Below, in pieces: positions 18,701 through 26,296 of a DNA stretch of 64,000 nucleotides. The notes under the pieces were generated by a model. That model was not told where the DNA came from and did not search any database. It was given only the letters and a program-made list of their open reading frames with translations. Source of the stretch: Sphingomonas hankookensis (GTDB lineage Bacteria; Pseudomonadota; Alphaproteobacteria; Sphingomonadales; Sphingomonadaceae); the NCBI RefSeq assembly GCF_028551275.1, contig NZ_CP117025.1:987501-1051500 (forward strand), given 5' to 3'. A program made the position numbers and the translations under genes. Every line of letters begins with the position of its first letter. The stretch's first letter is position 1.

Positions 18701-19649
18701 GCAGGTCGCGGCCGACAGCGTCGCGTTCGACGGCGGCGCGGGCGCGATGGAGATCGGCAGCGTCGCGCTTGCCCCCTCCGTTGGGCGATCGGTCGAGATG
18801 CTGTCGACCGGCGATGTCCGCGTGACCGGACAGGTAAGCGCGACCGGGGCCGGCCGCAGCATCCGCATCGGCGGCGATGGCGCGAACGGCAATGCCGCGA
18901 CGATCCACCTGATCGCGACCAGCGATGCGGGCGGTCGGCTGTTGGTCGGCGACAACGACCTCGACCTGCGCGGCAACCGGATCGCGGCGGGGCTGTCGAC
19001 CGGGTTCCTCGATACGTTGCAGCCGGGCGATGCCGGACGCGCGCAGGCGCAGGCGCTGATCGGCAACCCCAATTCGGCGCTGTACAATACGCAGCTGGGC
19101 GGCGGCTTCTTCGCGCCCGATGCGACGACGATGATCGCCGCGCGGTCGCTGACCGTCCGGTTCGGCGATTATGCGCTGTTCCAGAATACGGCGGTGCCGG
19201 GGCGGTCGTCGGGCGTCTCCGTGGGATCGCTGACCGCGCCGGTCACGCCCGCGCTGCGCATCGCGACCTATGGCACGCCAGCGGCGGCCAGCTTCGCGTT
19301 CTTCGGCGACATCAACGGCATCACCGGGGCGGGCGCGGCGCTGCTCGGAAATCCAGTGATCGATATCCAGCCGCAATTGTTGCCCAACAGCCGGATCAAC
19401 GGCTGTCTGGCCGGGTCGGGTGCCGGGTGTCTGACGACGATCGTCATCCAGCCGACCTTGCAGGTGTTCGATTGGGACAGCCAGGCGGTGTTCGGCATTT
19501 TGCAGGACGTGTCGCTGCCCTTCACCCCGATCATCGGCGGCAATAACGAAGCGTTGCTGAGCGGGCTGCCGGCACTAGTACCCGAAACGCCCGCCGATGC
19601 CGCCGCGCCCGCCCCGACCGTCGTGCCGTCGCAGGAGCCGAAGCCTTGA
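12723..19649 (+). CDS. TpsA exoprotein, filamentous haemagglutinin-type
   Basis: A 2308-aa secreted beta-helix protein and the likely substrate of the upstream TpsB. It has a signal peptide of about 32 residues (ALVLTTACGALFPALAVAQ) and an N-terminal TPS domain to ~residue 250 (STVIDW-like NTVIDWNGFNIPES, VAVWVHNANGILVGS, FNTGSLVLTT). A very long Gly/Ala/Thr-rich region of short beta-helix repeats (TLGG, GAVTL, ATGDA) fills the rest. The last ~250 residues are less repetitive, with two Cys in INGCLAGSGAGCLTT and a Pro/Ala-rich end. No cytotoxic CDI-type C-terminal domain or immunity gene is seen, so adhesion or a matrix role is more likely than contact toxin delivery. ATG at 12729 is an alternative start. 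Confidence 0.88.
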   Translation: MPMPVVATARRLRAALVLTTACGALFPALAVAQSAQVRLPTESDVRDVRTDGLRPDFKDSSNRLRVDLRGRNTVIDWNGFNIPESKEVNFTDGRLLGGLRGDIAVLNRDVSGNPSQLLGKLTSDANVAVWVHNANGILVGSKAAFNTGSLVLTTLDISPEDFVRAGDSYRLQASAGSQSAITVEQGAKLRVDGSTRGLVMLAPKIDAHGEFVAEGQDVAFVTASDVTLDYRSGSPLSVTINRGSAVAGTSQYVRGTVAGNNAIFALASQDTLTDSLLQVSAAVTTASAGSRGIVLSAGKPAAAVNGVTVAGDAAATGGVARLLVDGALRADNRDADIVAGASGSASFGGAVQTRDDFSVASGGALSIAGNVTAGGDVLLSGRGVTLGATDPVTQRAGGQFRVSSTDGDIVGIGTVTLRSGDTGDDGLLLETLGSSAGNIRLGSRSRLIAGDDRRGGLTLARRDGATAIDIGSVEARALRGAVGSGAIGTGDVNLREALSIGGSTIVTGDLASDRAIDVRGSGAVTTGGIDSGAGATVVAGTALTVGGDVAASDGVSLRGGSVTLGGSALRSGGGIDVTALTGGITGSRALAIASGSSRRSDVIKLQAAGADGIVLADGSTITGGTNRALDVRVFTASEAPLKLGDVTARSLGTIATLDGDTGPGGAFRSAGSLTFGRLDLVDGFAAESTGGNLTVGRIAVSGALQGIDLRAAGTLSVQSDISTSGAVTLASGTALTLGTIESRDRAVTLTSGGTLRAGRVSGATGVTASGTAVTLGDVRGGTGAVTLGATSGDLSVASAAGRRVALDAGGGIGVTGTLTADAGAVELNAGGAIAVAGTIRSTGGNVRVVSTGGSVGVTGGLTSDGAATLSGTAITLGGTQTARGAYSATASAGGITRSGNALSIRADSDATGGEGVTLGATGGAIDLGDSRIDAGGTVRLTTDGQGITIGGVQAAGLVATGATTTGAAIRTGDLRLGGPATLRAAGDVTTGAINTDGAVTLGGNAVRFGNARAASLSAIAAGGVVTGGNIDTSGDVQVQAANGVLTLGRIATTGGDVALGALGPVFVQGVASAGTASVIGTGAGNDVSVADGVAANGAVTVRSGRDIRTPFVRSATGALTVAAPNGRLAGFVTGTGTSLSAGAGQPFSLTVGTDAVLGDVVGGNISITATAITANRIDGGSLPVALRATVGDLTVSGPVTGSTVSLTAAGRALLGSVDASGAVTLGGAQGLSFGRVSGASIDASGGAIRGDALSSTGAITLSGADVTLDRIDAGTLTADATGTLAIGTIEATGDAVLTGASGNFGDVTAGGALGITTSGATRFGRLTGQSIAATARGGALIGTAVVARGNATLTGQSIDLGLAESGGSLSAKSDAALAIGTVRATGDATLTGATGTFGTVTAGGALGLSTTGATRFDQLTGQTVTATAQGGALNGTAVVARGNATLAGQSIDIGSVDSGGALSATTGGALTLGTGKAVGDAVLSAGTTGNLGTVTAGGALRATSAGALRFDRLAGRAVTAASQGGALSGGTVSATGDVTLGGQSIAVGPVAGAGSLAADSTAGALQLGAVAMGGNVTVRASGAATLANGVTAGGAYRVTAGSIALGGEQQAGGEVRLSATNGAIGGASGLTLVSGTAGGTAPIILDATAGIDLSGASLRTGAGSALALRAGRGQAIRLGSVEAGSLGGFDGSAPVDRLTHDGSVTTGDLTVGRMAVTLSSGDLTTGRISATGPVSLIASSGSVRGGDLTAGTLEAKAGSTLALGTATVGGTATLEAGNIDLRALTAQALTIKTAGTLGAGNGGATALRTTGGDLTVEAGTARLASVESAGSATLRGTAVEVRDRLSAARALLVEARSALTLQNAAAGGDVSLASTGAVNAGEVSAGGALSVDGAGVTLGAVRAGGALKATSSGGLSLASGSGNGITLDAVGLVRAGALSGGPSIAIRGADAELSGAIRGSSVRFATRDPATTALRIGDGTQANGFRLSAAEVAQVAADSVAFDGGAGAMEIGSVALAPSVGRSVEMLSTGDVRVTGQVSATGAGRSIRIGGDGANGNAATIHLIATSDAGGRLLVGDNDLDLRGNRIAAGLSTGFLDTLQPGDAGRAQAQALIGNPNSALYNTQLGGGFFAPDATTMIAARSLTVRFGDYALFQNTAVPGRSSGVSVGSLTAPVTPALRIATYGTPAAASFAFFGDINGITGAGAALLGNPVIDIQPQLLPNSRINGCLAGSGAGCLTTIVIQPTLQVFDWDSQAVFGILQDVSLPFTPIIGGNNEALLSGLPALVPETPADAAAPAPTVVPSQEPKP
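16572..17408 (+). repeat. Three tandem 93-codon repeats inside tpsA
   Basis: Three consecutive copies of a 279-bp unit begin at 16572, 16851 and 17130 (TpsA residues ~1284-1562). Each starts L(A/T)(I/L)GT, followed by (A/V)(T/V)GDA and VTAGGAL, then an (A/R)LRF/ATRF-type segment, GGAL, and GQSI(D/A). Copies 1 and 2 are close to each other; copy 3 has diverged more. The spacing is exact, which points to duplication by unequal recombination rather than the general low-complexity pattern of the rest of the protein. Confidence 0.8.
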
Positions 19650-22600
19650 TCCGTCGCCCCATCGTCCCGTTGCTGTCGGGTGCTGCCGCCGCCGTGCTGG
19701 CAGGATGCACCGCCACGCCGCCCGCGCGGCTCGACAGTTTCAACCTGGGCAGCAATGCCGCGGGCGAGCGGTGCGCGGCGGCGCGCAACTGGAGCGACGC
19801 GGCGACACCCGATCCCTTCTCGCGCGCCTATGCCATCACCTGTTCGAGCGTCGCGGCGAGCCGGCCGCTGGGCACCGTCCGGATCGTGCCGGCCGAAGCA
19901 GCGGCGATCGAGGCGGTCGATGCGCAGTTCGATTGCGGCGACCGCCGCGACCTGACCATCAGCGGCAATCCCGCCACCGCGGCGCGGTGTTTCGACAAGC
20001 AGACCGGGCTGGAATCGATCCGGCTCGACCTGACGCGCGGACAGCGGCGCTATGTCGCGGCGGGCACCCCGGCGATCCTGCCGCAGGTCGAGGAGGCGCT
20101 GGCCATCGCTGCCGGGCTGCGCCAGCCGGCGGTCGCCGCGACCTATGTCGCGACCGCGAGCGTCGATGCCGCCAGCCTGCCCGTGCGGGCAGGGGCGCTG
20201 GCGGCCGATGCCGCGCCCGCCCAACAGGCGACCGCCAGCGCCGCGCTGACGCAGGGCATCGCGCTCAACCACAAGGGGCTGCATGTCGAGGCATCGCGCG
20301 TGCTGAACGATGCGCTCGCCCGGCTGACCCCCGACGCACCGCCTGCGCTGAAAGCCGAATTGCTGCTGGAAGCGGGCCTTGCCGACTCCAACATCCGCTT
20401 CCCCGACGCCGCCGCCCAGCATTTCGAGGGGGCGCGCGCAATCTTCGTCGCGGTGCCGGCGACGCGCACGCCGTTCCTGCTGCGCAAGCTCGACACCTAT
20501 CGCGCGCTCGATGCGATCAACCGCGCCGCGTTCAACGAGGCGCTGGCGACGCTCGACCGCAGCGGCGGGACGCCCGGCGCGACCGACCGGCCGCTGGAGG
20601 ATGCGGCGACGCTGGTCGCGCTCAACCAGCCGGCGGCGGGCGATCGGGGGATGCCGGCGCTGGCCGATACCGCGCAGCTGTCGCGGCTCGTGCTCGATGC
20701 GCAGTCGCATTATGCGCGCAGCATCGCATTGCTGGGGACCGGTGATCGTCCGGGAGCGCTCAGGGAAATCGATGCTGCCGCCGCCATCTATCGGCCGCTG
20801 ACCAACCAGCGGCTCGACCAGACGCAGCTCTATTGGCTGGGTGCTCGGATCGCGCGGCAGCAGGGGCGGTTGCGCGCGCAGGCGGGGGATTATCGCGGCG
20901 CGCTCGACCATTATACGACGACGGTCGAGTTGCTGCGGCGCGGGTCGATCGCCAATGCCGGGACGGGCAGCGAGCCGGCGATTGCCGAGGCGGAACTGGA
21001 ACGCGCGGCGGTCTATGCCCGGGCGGGTGCATCGCGGGCCGAAGCGCGCAGCGCGTTCCGCGATGCGGTCGATGCGGTGATCGCGTCGGGTGGGACCGCG
21101 CCCAGCGGCGCGATCGGCATGGAGGATTATCTCGACCTGCTGGTCGCCGAATCCGCCAGGCCGGCGGCGGACACCTATGACCTGTTCTTCCGCGCGGTGC
21201 AGGCGGCGGGCGAGCCGGCGGTCGCGCGGCAGATCACCGAACTCCGCGACGTCGTCACCGCCGATCCGGCGGTGGGCGCGGCGGTGCGCGAGCGGGCCGA
21301 TCTGGAGCGTGAACTCACCCGGTTGCGCTTTGCGCTGTCGAGCGGGGGCGAGGGGGCGCCGGGTAGCTCGACCGCCGAACTGAACCGCGCGCGGGAGGCG
21401 GCGGAGAACCGGCTGCTCGCGGTCGATGCGCAGCTGGCCGCCGATCCGCGCTACCGCACGCTCGACGAAAGCCCGGCGACGTTGGCCGAACTGCGCGCCG
21501 CGCTGCGCCCGGGCGAGACGTTCCTGAAACTCACCACGCTCAACCGCCGCATCTACGGCATGGTCGTCACCGCCGACCGGACCTATCTGTATCAGGTCGC
21601 CGAGAGCGAGGCGGCGCGCGGTGCGGTGCTCGAACTGGCCGGGCAGTTGCGGCAGTCGATCGATGGCGATCTCGGCTTGGGCAAGCTGGTGCCGTTCGAT
21701 GAAGCCCGCGCCTATACGCTGTACCGGCTGGTCAGCGGGCCGGCGGCACCGGTACTGGCGGCGTCGCGCGCGATCGTGGTCGATCCGTCGGGACCGTTGC
21801 AGCAATTGCCGGTCGGGGTGCTGGTGACGCGCTATGCGGCTGATGCGTCGAAGAGCGATCCGTTCGACTTCTCGCGCACCGCGTTCCTGGCGGCCAATGC
21901 CTCGATCTCGACCGCGTTGTCGCCACGATCCTTCCTCGTGTCGCGTGCGCTGCCGGCGTCGCGGGCGCAGCGGGCGTTTCTGGGCTTCGGGCAGAACCAG
22001 CCCGGATCGCCGGTGCCGGCACCCGGCTCGAACGGCCAGATTCGCGTCGGCTTCGGCTGCATGGTCGCCGCCGACCGGTTGAACAGCATCGCCCGCTCGC
22101 TAAAACCAATCGACGCCCGCGAACTTAACATTGCCGCCGGGGCGCTGGGCGCGCGCGATGCGCAGTTCGTCACCGGTCGGGCGTTCAGCGATACCGGTGT
22201 GGAGGGACGCCAGGACCTCGACCAATATGAGGTCGTCCATTTCGCGACGCATGGCATCGAGGAAGGGCTGTGGGGCTGTTCCAAGTCGCCGCCGGCGCTG
22301 GTCACGTCGTTCGGGCAACCGGGGTCGGACGGGCTGCTCGACTTTTCCGAGATCGCAAAGCTGAAGTTCGACGCGAATCTCGTCGTGCTGTCGGCATGCG
22401 ACACGGCGGCAGGCGTGCGGGGCGAGGCGCTGCGCCGCGCGGTCGGGCAGGAGGAGCCGGGATCGACGCTGGAAGGACTGGTCCGCGCGTTCCTGACCGC
22501 CAATGCCCGGTCGGTGCTGGCAACCTATTGGCAGGTGTCGGCCGAGCAGGAGAGCAAGGAGTTCATGCGCAGCTTCTATAGCGAGGCGCGGACCCACAGC

Positions 22601-22750
22601 ATCGGCGAAGCGCTGCAACGCGCGCAGCGGACGTTGATCGCGCAGCCGCAATATTCGCATCCCTTTTACTGGGGGCCGTATTTCCTGGTCGGCGACAGCG
22701 CGAAGTCGATGCTGAGTGGCGGGGCGGGCGCACGGATCGCGGCGCGCTGA
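19646..22750 (+). CDS. CHAT-domain (caspase-like) protease lipoprotein
   Basis: A 1034-aa protein. The start is TTG at 19646, overlapping the tpsA stop as TTGA, with AGGAG nine bases upstream. This start gives a lipoprotein signal ending AVLAGC, so the protein should be anchored outside the inner membrane. A long helical, Ala-rich middle (residues ~200-600) has TPR-like pairs. The C-terminal ~300 residues form a CHAT domain with His869 in VVHFATHG and Cys918 in VVLSACDTAAG, the expected catalytic dyad, followed by GLVRAFLTANARSVLATYWQV and HPFYWGPYFLVG. CHAT proteins are clan CD cysteine proteases. Co-translation with tpsA suggests that TpsA or its secretion machinery is the substrate; this is inference. 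Confidence 0.87.
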   Translation: MIRRPIVPLLSGAAAAVLAGCTATPPARLDSFNLGSNAAGERCAAARNWSDAATPDPFSRAYAITCSSVAASRPLGTVRIVPAEAAAIEAVDAQFDCGDRRDLTISGNPATAARCFDKQTGLESIRLDLTRGQRRYVAAGTPAILPQVEEALAIAAGLRQPAVAATYVATASVDAASLPVRAGALAADAAPAQQATASAALTQGIALNHKGLHVEASRVLNDALARLTPDAPPALKAELLLEAGLADSNIRFPDAAAQHFEGARAIFVAVPATRTPFLLRKLDTYRALDAINRAAFNEALATLDRSGGTPGATDRPLEDAATLVALNQPAAGDRGMPALADTAQLSRLVLDAQSHYARSIALLGTGDRPGALREIDAAAAIYRPLTNQRLDQTQLYWLGARIARQQGRLRAQAGDYRGALDHYTTTVELLRRGSIANAGTGSEPAIAEAELERAAVYARAGASRAEARSAFRDAVDAVIASGGTAPSGAIGMEDYLDLLVAESARPAADTYDLFFRAVQAAGEPAVARQITELRDVVTADPAVGAAVRERADLERELTRLRFALSSGGEGAPGSSTAELNRAREAAENRLLAVDAQLAADPRYRTLDESPATLAELRAALRPGETFLKLTTLNRRIYGMVVTADRTYLYQVAESEAARGAVLELAGQLRQSIDGDLGLGKLVPFDEARAYTLYRLVSGPAAPVLAASRAIVVDPSGPLQQLPVGVLVTRYAADASKSDPFDFSRTAFLAANASISTALSPRSFLVSRALPASRAQRAFLGFGQNQPGSPVPAPGSNGQIRVGFGCMVAADRLNSIARSLKPIDARELNIAAGALGARDAQFVTGRAFSDTGVEGRQDLDQYEVVHFATHGIEEGLWGCSKSPPALVTSFGQPGSDGLLDFSEIAKLKFDANLVVLSACDTAAGVRGEALRRAVGQEEPGSTLEGLVRAFLTANARSVLATYWQVSAEQESKEFMRSFYSEARTHSIGEALQRAQRTLIAQPQYSHPFYWGPYFLVGDSAKSMLSGGAGARIAAR

Positions 22751-22752
22751 TC

Positions 22753-23529
22753 ATGCGCGCGATCGCGCTGGCCGGGGCCGGGGTGCTGGCGACCTGGATC
22801 TGCCTGTGGGGGGCGGCACCGTTCGCCGACCATCTGGTGCAGGGCCTCTCGCCGGTCGCGGCGGACGCGGGGTTCGGCGTGATCGTGTTCGGGGCGATCC
22901 TGATCCTCGCGCTGGGTCTTGCGAGGGTGGCTGGCGTGCCGTTGCGGCCGGTGGCGCTCAAAGGATTTGGCGGCGGTTTCGCCATTGGTCTGGCCGGGTT
23001 GCTGCTTGCGATCGGCTATTGCGCGCTGGCAGGGACGCTGGGGCGGGGTATCGGACCTGCGGCACGGATCGCGCTGCCGCTGGGCGTGCTGCTGGTGCTG
23101 CTCCAGGTGACGGCGGAAGAGGTCATGTTCCGGGGCTATGTCCAACCGCTGCTGATCCGCGGGGTCGGGGCGGGCGTGGCGGTGCCGCTGACGGCGCTCG
23201 CGTTCGCTGCGTTGCATGCGCTGTCCGGCGGCGTCGAGCCGGTGATGCTGACGAACATGCTGCTGGGCGGCGTGCTGTTCGGGTTGCTGGCGCTGGTTCG
23301 CGGGCTGGGTGCGGCGATCGGCGCGCATTTCGCGTGGAATGTCGTCGAACAGCTGGGCGTGGGGCTGGACCCCAATCCCGGCACCGGCGCGTTCGGATCG
23401 GTGATCGACCTCGACCTGGTCGGCGCTTTGCGGTGGGGCGGATCGGCGGCGGGGTTGAACGGCAGTTTCGCCATGGGGATCGCGCTGCTGGCCGTAATCC
23501 TGCTCGTCGTCGGGCGGCGACCGGTATGA
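22753..23529 (+). CDS. CPBP-family intramembrane glutamic endopeptidase
   Basis: A 258-aa integral membrane protein with about eight hydrophobic segments. It carries the three CPBP (CAAX protease and bacteriocin-processing) motifs: EEVMFRG with Glu122-Glu123, a His in FAALHAL, and HFAWNVVEQ. Family members are intramembrane proteases, often involved in maturation of, or self-protection against, secreted peptides. It starts 2 bp after the CHAT gene and is probably the last gene of the tpsB-tpsA-CHAT unit. The gene ends 2 bp from the stop of the convergent M23 gene. Confidence 0.85.
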   Translation: MRAIALAGAGVLATWICLWGAAPFADHLVQGLSPVAADAGFGVIVFGAILILALGLARVAGVPLRPVALKGFGGGFAIGLAGLLLAIGYCALAGTLGRGIGPAARIALPLGVLLVLLQVTAEEVMFRGYVQPLLIRGVGAGVAVPLTALAFAALHALSGGVEPVMLTNMLLGGVLFGLLALVRGLGAAIGAHFAWNVVEQLGVGLDPNPGTGAFGSVIDLDLVGALRWGGSAAGLNGSFAMGIALLAVILLVVGRRPV

Positions 23530-23531
23530 GG

Positions 23532-24839
23532 CTACATCGTCTCCGCCCGTTTCGCGTCGATCGCGTCGCGAATCTTGCGGAACCCGACCATCGCAGCGGT
23601 GGGAATCGACCGGCCGCCGCCGGTTTCGATCGACATCGGGTCGACCGCCTGCCCGTCGATATGCACTTCGTAATGGAGGTGCGGGCCGGTCGAGCGGCCG
23701 GTGGTGCCGACCTCGCCGATCTGCATCCCCTGCGCCACCCGGCTGCCCGGGATGATCGCGGGCGCGATGCGGTTCATGTGCAGGTAGAGTGTTTCCCAGC
23801 CATTGTCGTGGCGCAGCCGGACGAAATTGCCATTGGCGCCCTTCATGCCGGCAAAGCTGACCGTCGCGTCGCCCGCCGCGAAGATCGGCGTGCCGGTGGG
23901 GGCGGCGAAGTCGGTGCCGCGGTGCATCTTGCGAAAGCCCAGAATGGGGTGACCGCGCATCCCGAAGCCCGAACTGATCCGCGCCGCATCGACCGGGGTG
24001 CGCATCAGCGCGCGGCGGCTGCTGCGTCCGCTGCTGTCGAACCATTCCGCCTCTGCATCGCCGGGCAGCTGGTACAGGTAGAGCGCGCGCGTCTTGGCGG
24101 CGGTGGCGAGCGAGGCATAGACGAGGCGCGGCGCGCCGACCGGTTCGCCATCGGCGTTGACGCGCTCCTCGAACCCCGCTTCGAAGATGTCGCCCGGCGC
24201 GACCTCACGCTGGATGTCGAAATCGTAGCGAAAGGCGTTGGCGAACGGGCCGACCAGCACATCGCTGACCCCCGCCGCCACGGCCGAGCTGTAGAAGCTT
24301 TCGCCATCCAGCTCGCCGCGCACGAAGCGCAGGCGACGGGTGAGTTTCGCCGACAGCGGCTTGGCGGCGAGCGTCCCGTCGCCGGCCCGCTCGATCGCGA
24401 CGCCGCCGCCATCGGCATGGGTGAGCGTGGCGGCGTGCAGATTGCGGCCTGCCAGCGTGACGTCGAGCCGGAGCAGGCCCGGTGTGTCGCCCAGTGCAGC
24501 CTGCCCCAGTTCGGCAGCGCGGGTGGCGTCGGCTTCGGCTACGCCCAGCGAGCGGAGGGTCGGGGCGATGGCGGCAGGGCCGGCGATGTTGAGCACGCGC
24601 TGGTCGTAGGATGCGCCAGGCGTGGCGGTGGCGGCGGGGCTGGCGAGGTCGTCGCCTGCCGGTCTTGCCGTGTAGGCGAGGATCGCTCCGCCCAGGGTTA
24701 CCACGACGCTGGCGATCAGCGGCGTCCGGCTTCGCCCGCGCGCGACCGGTATCGGCGGTGGTGGCGGGACCGGCGCGGGACGCGGGCTACCCCAGGAGCG
24801 CGGGTCGTAGGACGGGTCGGAATCGTCGCGATGCTGCAT
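23532..24839 (-). CDS. M23 family metallopeptidase (DD-endopeptidase type), membrane-anchored
   Basis: A 435-aa protein with an N-terminal cytoplasmic Pro-rich stretch, one transmembrane helix (LIASVVVTLGGAILAYTA, residues ~42-60), a periplasmic region and a C-terminal LytM/M23 domain. Zinc ligands are visible: His306 and Asp310 in HRGTD, and His387/His389 in PHLHYEVH. All ligands are present, so it is predicted active on peptidoglycan cross-bridges. The start is the ATG giving MQHRDDSD; 26 more open codons upstream are not needed. It is the only reverse-strand gene inside the T6SS locus. It could be a housekeeping wall hydrolase or could open the wall for the secretion apparatus; the sequence does not decide. 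Confidence 0.87.
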   Translation of the reverse strand: MQHRDDSDPSYDPRSWGSPRPAPVPPPPPIPVARGRSRTPLIASVVVTLGGAILAYTARPAGDDLASPAATATPGASYDQRVLNIAGPAAIAPTLRSLGVAEADATRAAELGQAALGDTPGLLRLDVTLAGRNLHAATLTHADGGGVAIERAGDGTLAAKPLSAKLTRRLRFVRGELDGESFYSSAVAAGVSDVLVGPFANAFRYDFDIQREVAPGDIFEAGFEERVNADGEPVGAPRLVYASLATAAKTRALYLYQLPGDAEAEWFDSSGRSSRRALMRTPVDAARISSGFGMRGHPILGFRKMHRGTDFAAPTGTPIFAAGDATVSFAGMKGANGNFVRLRHDNGWETLYLHMNRIAPAIIPGSRVAQGMQIGEVGTTGRSTGPHLHYEVHIDGQAVDPMSIETGGGRSIPTAAMVGFRKIRDAIDAKRAETM

Positions 24840-24907
24840 GGCCTGCCCTTGGAACCAATAGCAGCGTCGGGCGTCACCTTGGCAGCTATTGCTGTGGCGA
24901 AACGATC

Positions 24908-24923
24908 TGGCATGCACTTGGCT
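24908..24923 (+). promoter_or_regulatory. Candidate sigma-54 (-24/-12) promoter upstream of tssK
   Basis: TGGCATGCACTTGGCT matches the sigma-54 consensus TGGCAYR-N4-TTGCW with the correct GG to GC spacing and one clear mismatch (TGGC instead of TTGC). It lies 38 bp before the tssK start, so transcription would begin around 24934-24936 and leave a short leader with the ribosome site GGGGGGAGAGG. Several T6SS loci in other bacteria depend on sigma-54. No activator-binding site was identified. Confidence 0.35.
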
Positions 24924-24961
24924 CCGGCGCGCTGTTTCCGGCCAGAAGGGGGGAGAGGTTG

Positions 24962-26296
24962 GTGAAGAACCGGGTGGCGTGGTCCGAGGGTATGTTCCTG
25001 CGACCGCAGCATTTTCAGGCGCAGGACCGCCATGCCGAAGCGCAGCTGAACGCCCGCATCGCCTCGATCCGCCCTTGGCCCTGGGGGCTGACCGAACTGG
25101 TCATCGACGAGGATGTGGCGACGCTCGGCAAGTTCGCGGTGACGCGCGCGACCGGCATCCTGCCCGACGGCACGCCCTTCGCCATTCCCGACGATATCCC
25201 GCCGCCTCCGCCGCTCGATATCCCCGCCGATGCGCGCGACGCGCTGATCTCGTTGACCCTGCCGGTCGCGCAGCCGGGTGCCGTGCAGTTTCGCGAGGCG
25301 GACAGCGACAGCCTCGATGCGCGCTTCCTGGTCGACGATGCCGAGGTCGCCGACAGCTTTTCCAGCGACCGGACGAGCGAGCCCGTCGGCCTTGCCCGCC
25401 CGAACCTGCGCTTCGGCGTAACCCGCGACCAGACCTATGGCCGGGTGACCCTCGGCCTCGCCAAGGTCCGCGAGGTGCAGAACAAGCGGGTGATGCTCGA
25501 CGACCGCTATATTCCGGCGACGCTGGACATTGCGGCGGCGGCGCGGTTGCGCGGCGGGCTGTCGGACATTGCCGGGCGCGCCGGACAGCGCGCCGGCGAA
25601 CTGGCGCTGCGTGCGGTCGAGGCGACCGATGGCGGGTCGGACACCTTTGCCGGGTTCCTGCTGCTGCAGGCGCTCAACCGCTGGCTGCCGGTGCTCGACC
25701 ATCTCCAGCATCTGCCGATGGTGCATCCCGAACGGCTGTTCGAGGCGCTGGTGTCGATGGCGGGCGAGCTGGCGACGCTGATCCGCCCCGAACGCCGCGC
25801 GCCGCCGCTGCCGCGCTACGACCATGTCGATCCGCAGCAATGTTTCGATCCGGTGTTCGACCTGCTCCAGTCGATGCTGTCGGCGGTGTTCGAACGCTCC
25901 GCCGTGCAGCTGCCGCTCGATCAGGCGGGGCCGGGGGCCTATGTCTCGCGGATCACCGACCACGCGCTGTACCAGACCGGCTATTTCTACCTCGCGGTAT
26001 CGGCCGCCGCGCCGGTCGAGGAAATTCGCGGGCTGTTCCCCTCGGTCGCGAAGATCGGCGCGGTACAGCGGATGCGGCAGATCGTCGATTCGGCGCTGCC
26101 CGGCGTGCCGCTGCGCCATACCCCGACGCCCCCCCCACAGCTGCGGGTGTTGCCGGGCTTCGTCTATTTCGAGCTGGATCGCGGCGTGCCGGACTGGGCC
26201 GAGTTCCAGCAGGCGACGGCGCTGGGCCTGCATGTCGCGGGTGACTGGCCGGGGCTGAAGCTCGAACTATGGTGCGTGAAGCGGAGCGCGCGGTGA
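24962..26296 (+). CDS. tssK: TssK T6SS baseplate-membrane linker (ImpJ/VasE)
   Basis: A 444-aa protein whose N-terminus, VAWSEGMFLRPQHFQ, is the TssK signature. TssK trimers connect the TssEFG wedges to the TssL-TssM membrane complex. Other family blocks are RVTLGLAKVREVQ, LLLQALNRWLPVLDH and HPERLFEALVSMAGEL. The start is GTG at 24962 preceded by GGGGGGAGAGG. It is the first gene of a run tssK-tssL-tssM-tagF-pppA-ppkA in which every junction is a 4-bp overlap. Confidence 0.94.
   Translation: MKNRVAWSEGMFLRPQHFQAQDRHAEAQLNARIASIRPWPWGLTELVIDEDVATLGKFAVTRATGILPDGTPFAIPDDIPPPPPLDIPADARDALISLTLPVAQPGAVQFREADSDSLDARFLVDDAEVADSFSSDRTSEPVGLARPNLRFGVTRDQTYGRVTLGLAKVREVQNKRVMLDDRYIPATLDIAAAARLRGGLSDIAGRAGQRAGELALRAVEATDGGSDTFAGFLLLQALNRWLPVLDHLQHLPMVHPERLFEALVSMAGELATLIRPERRAPPLPRYDHVDPQQCFDPVFDLLQSMLSAVFERSAVQLPLDQAGPGAYVSRITDHALYQTGYFYLAVSAAAPVEEIRGLFPSVAKIGAVQRMRQIVDSALPGVPLRHTPTPPPQLRVLPGFVYFELDRGVPDWAEFQQATALGLHVAGDWPGLKLELWCVKRSAR

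Noticed and set aside
13409..19376. Very long reverse-strand open frames (649, 1236 and 710 codons) opposite tpsA
   Set aside because: They mirror the repetitive, GC-rich tpsA sequence, have Ser/Pro/Ala/Thr- or Arg-rich composition with no domain, and no ribosome sites.
12723..19649. TpsA as a CDI (CdiA) toxin
   Set aside because: No VENN-type motif, no toxic C-terminal domain and no small immunity gene downstream; a CHAT protease gene follows instead.
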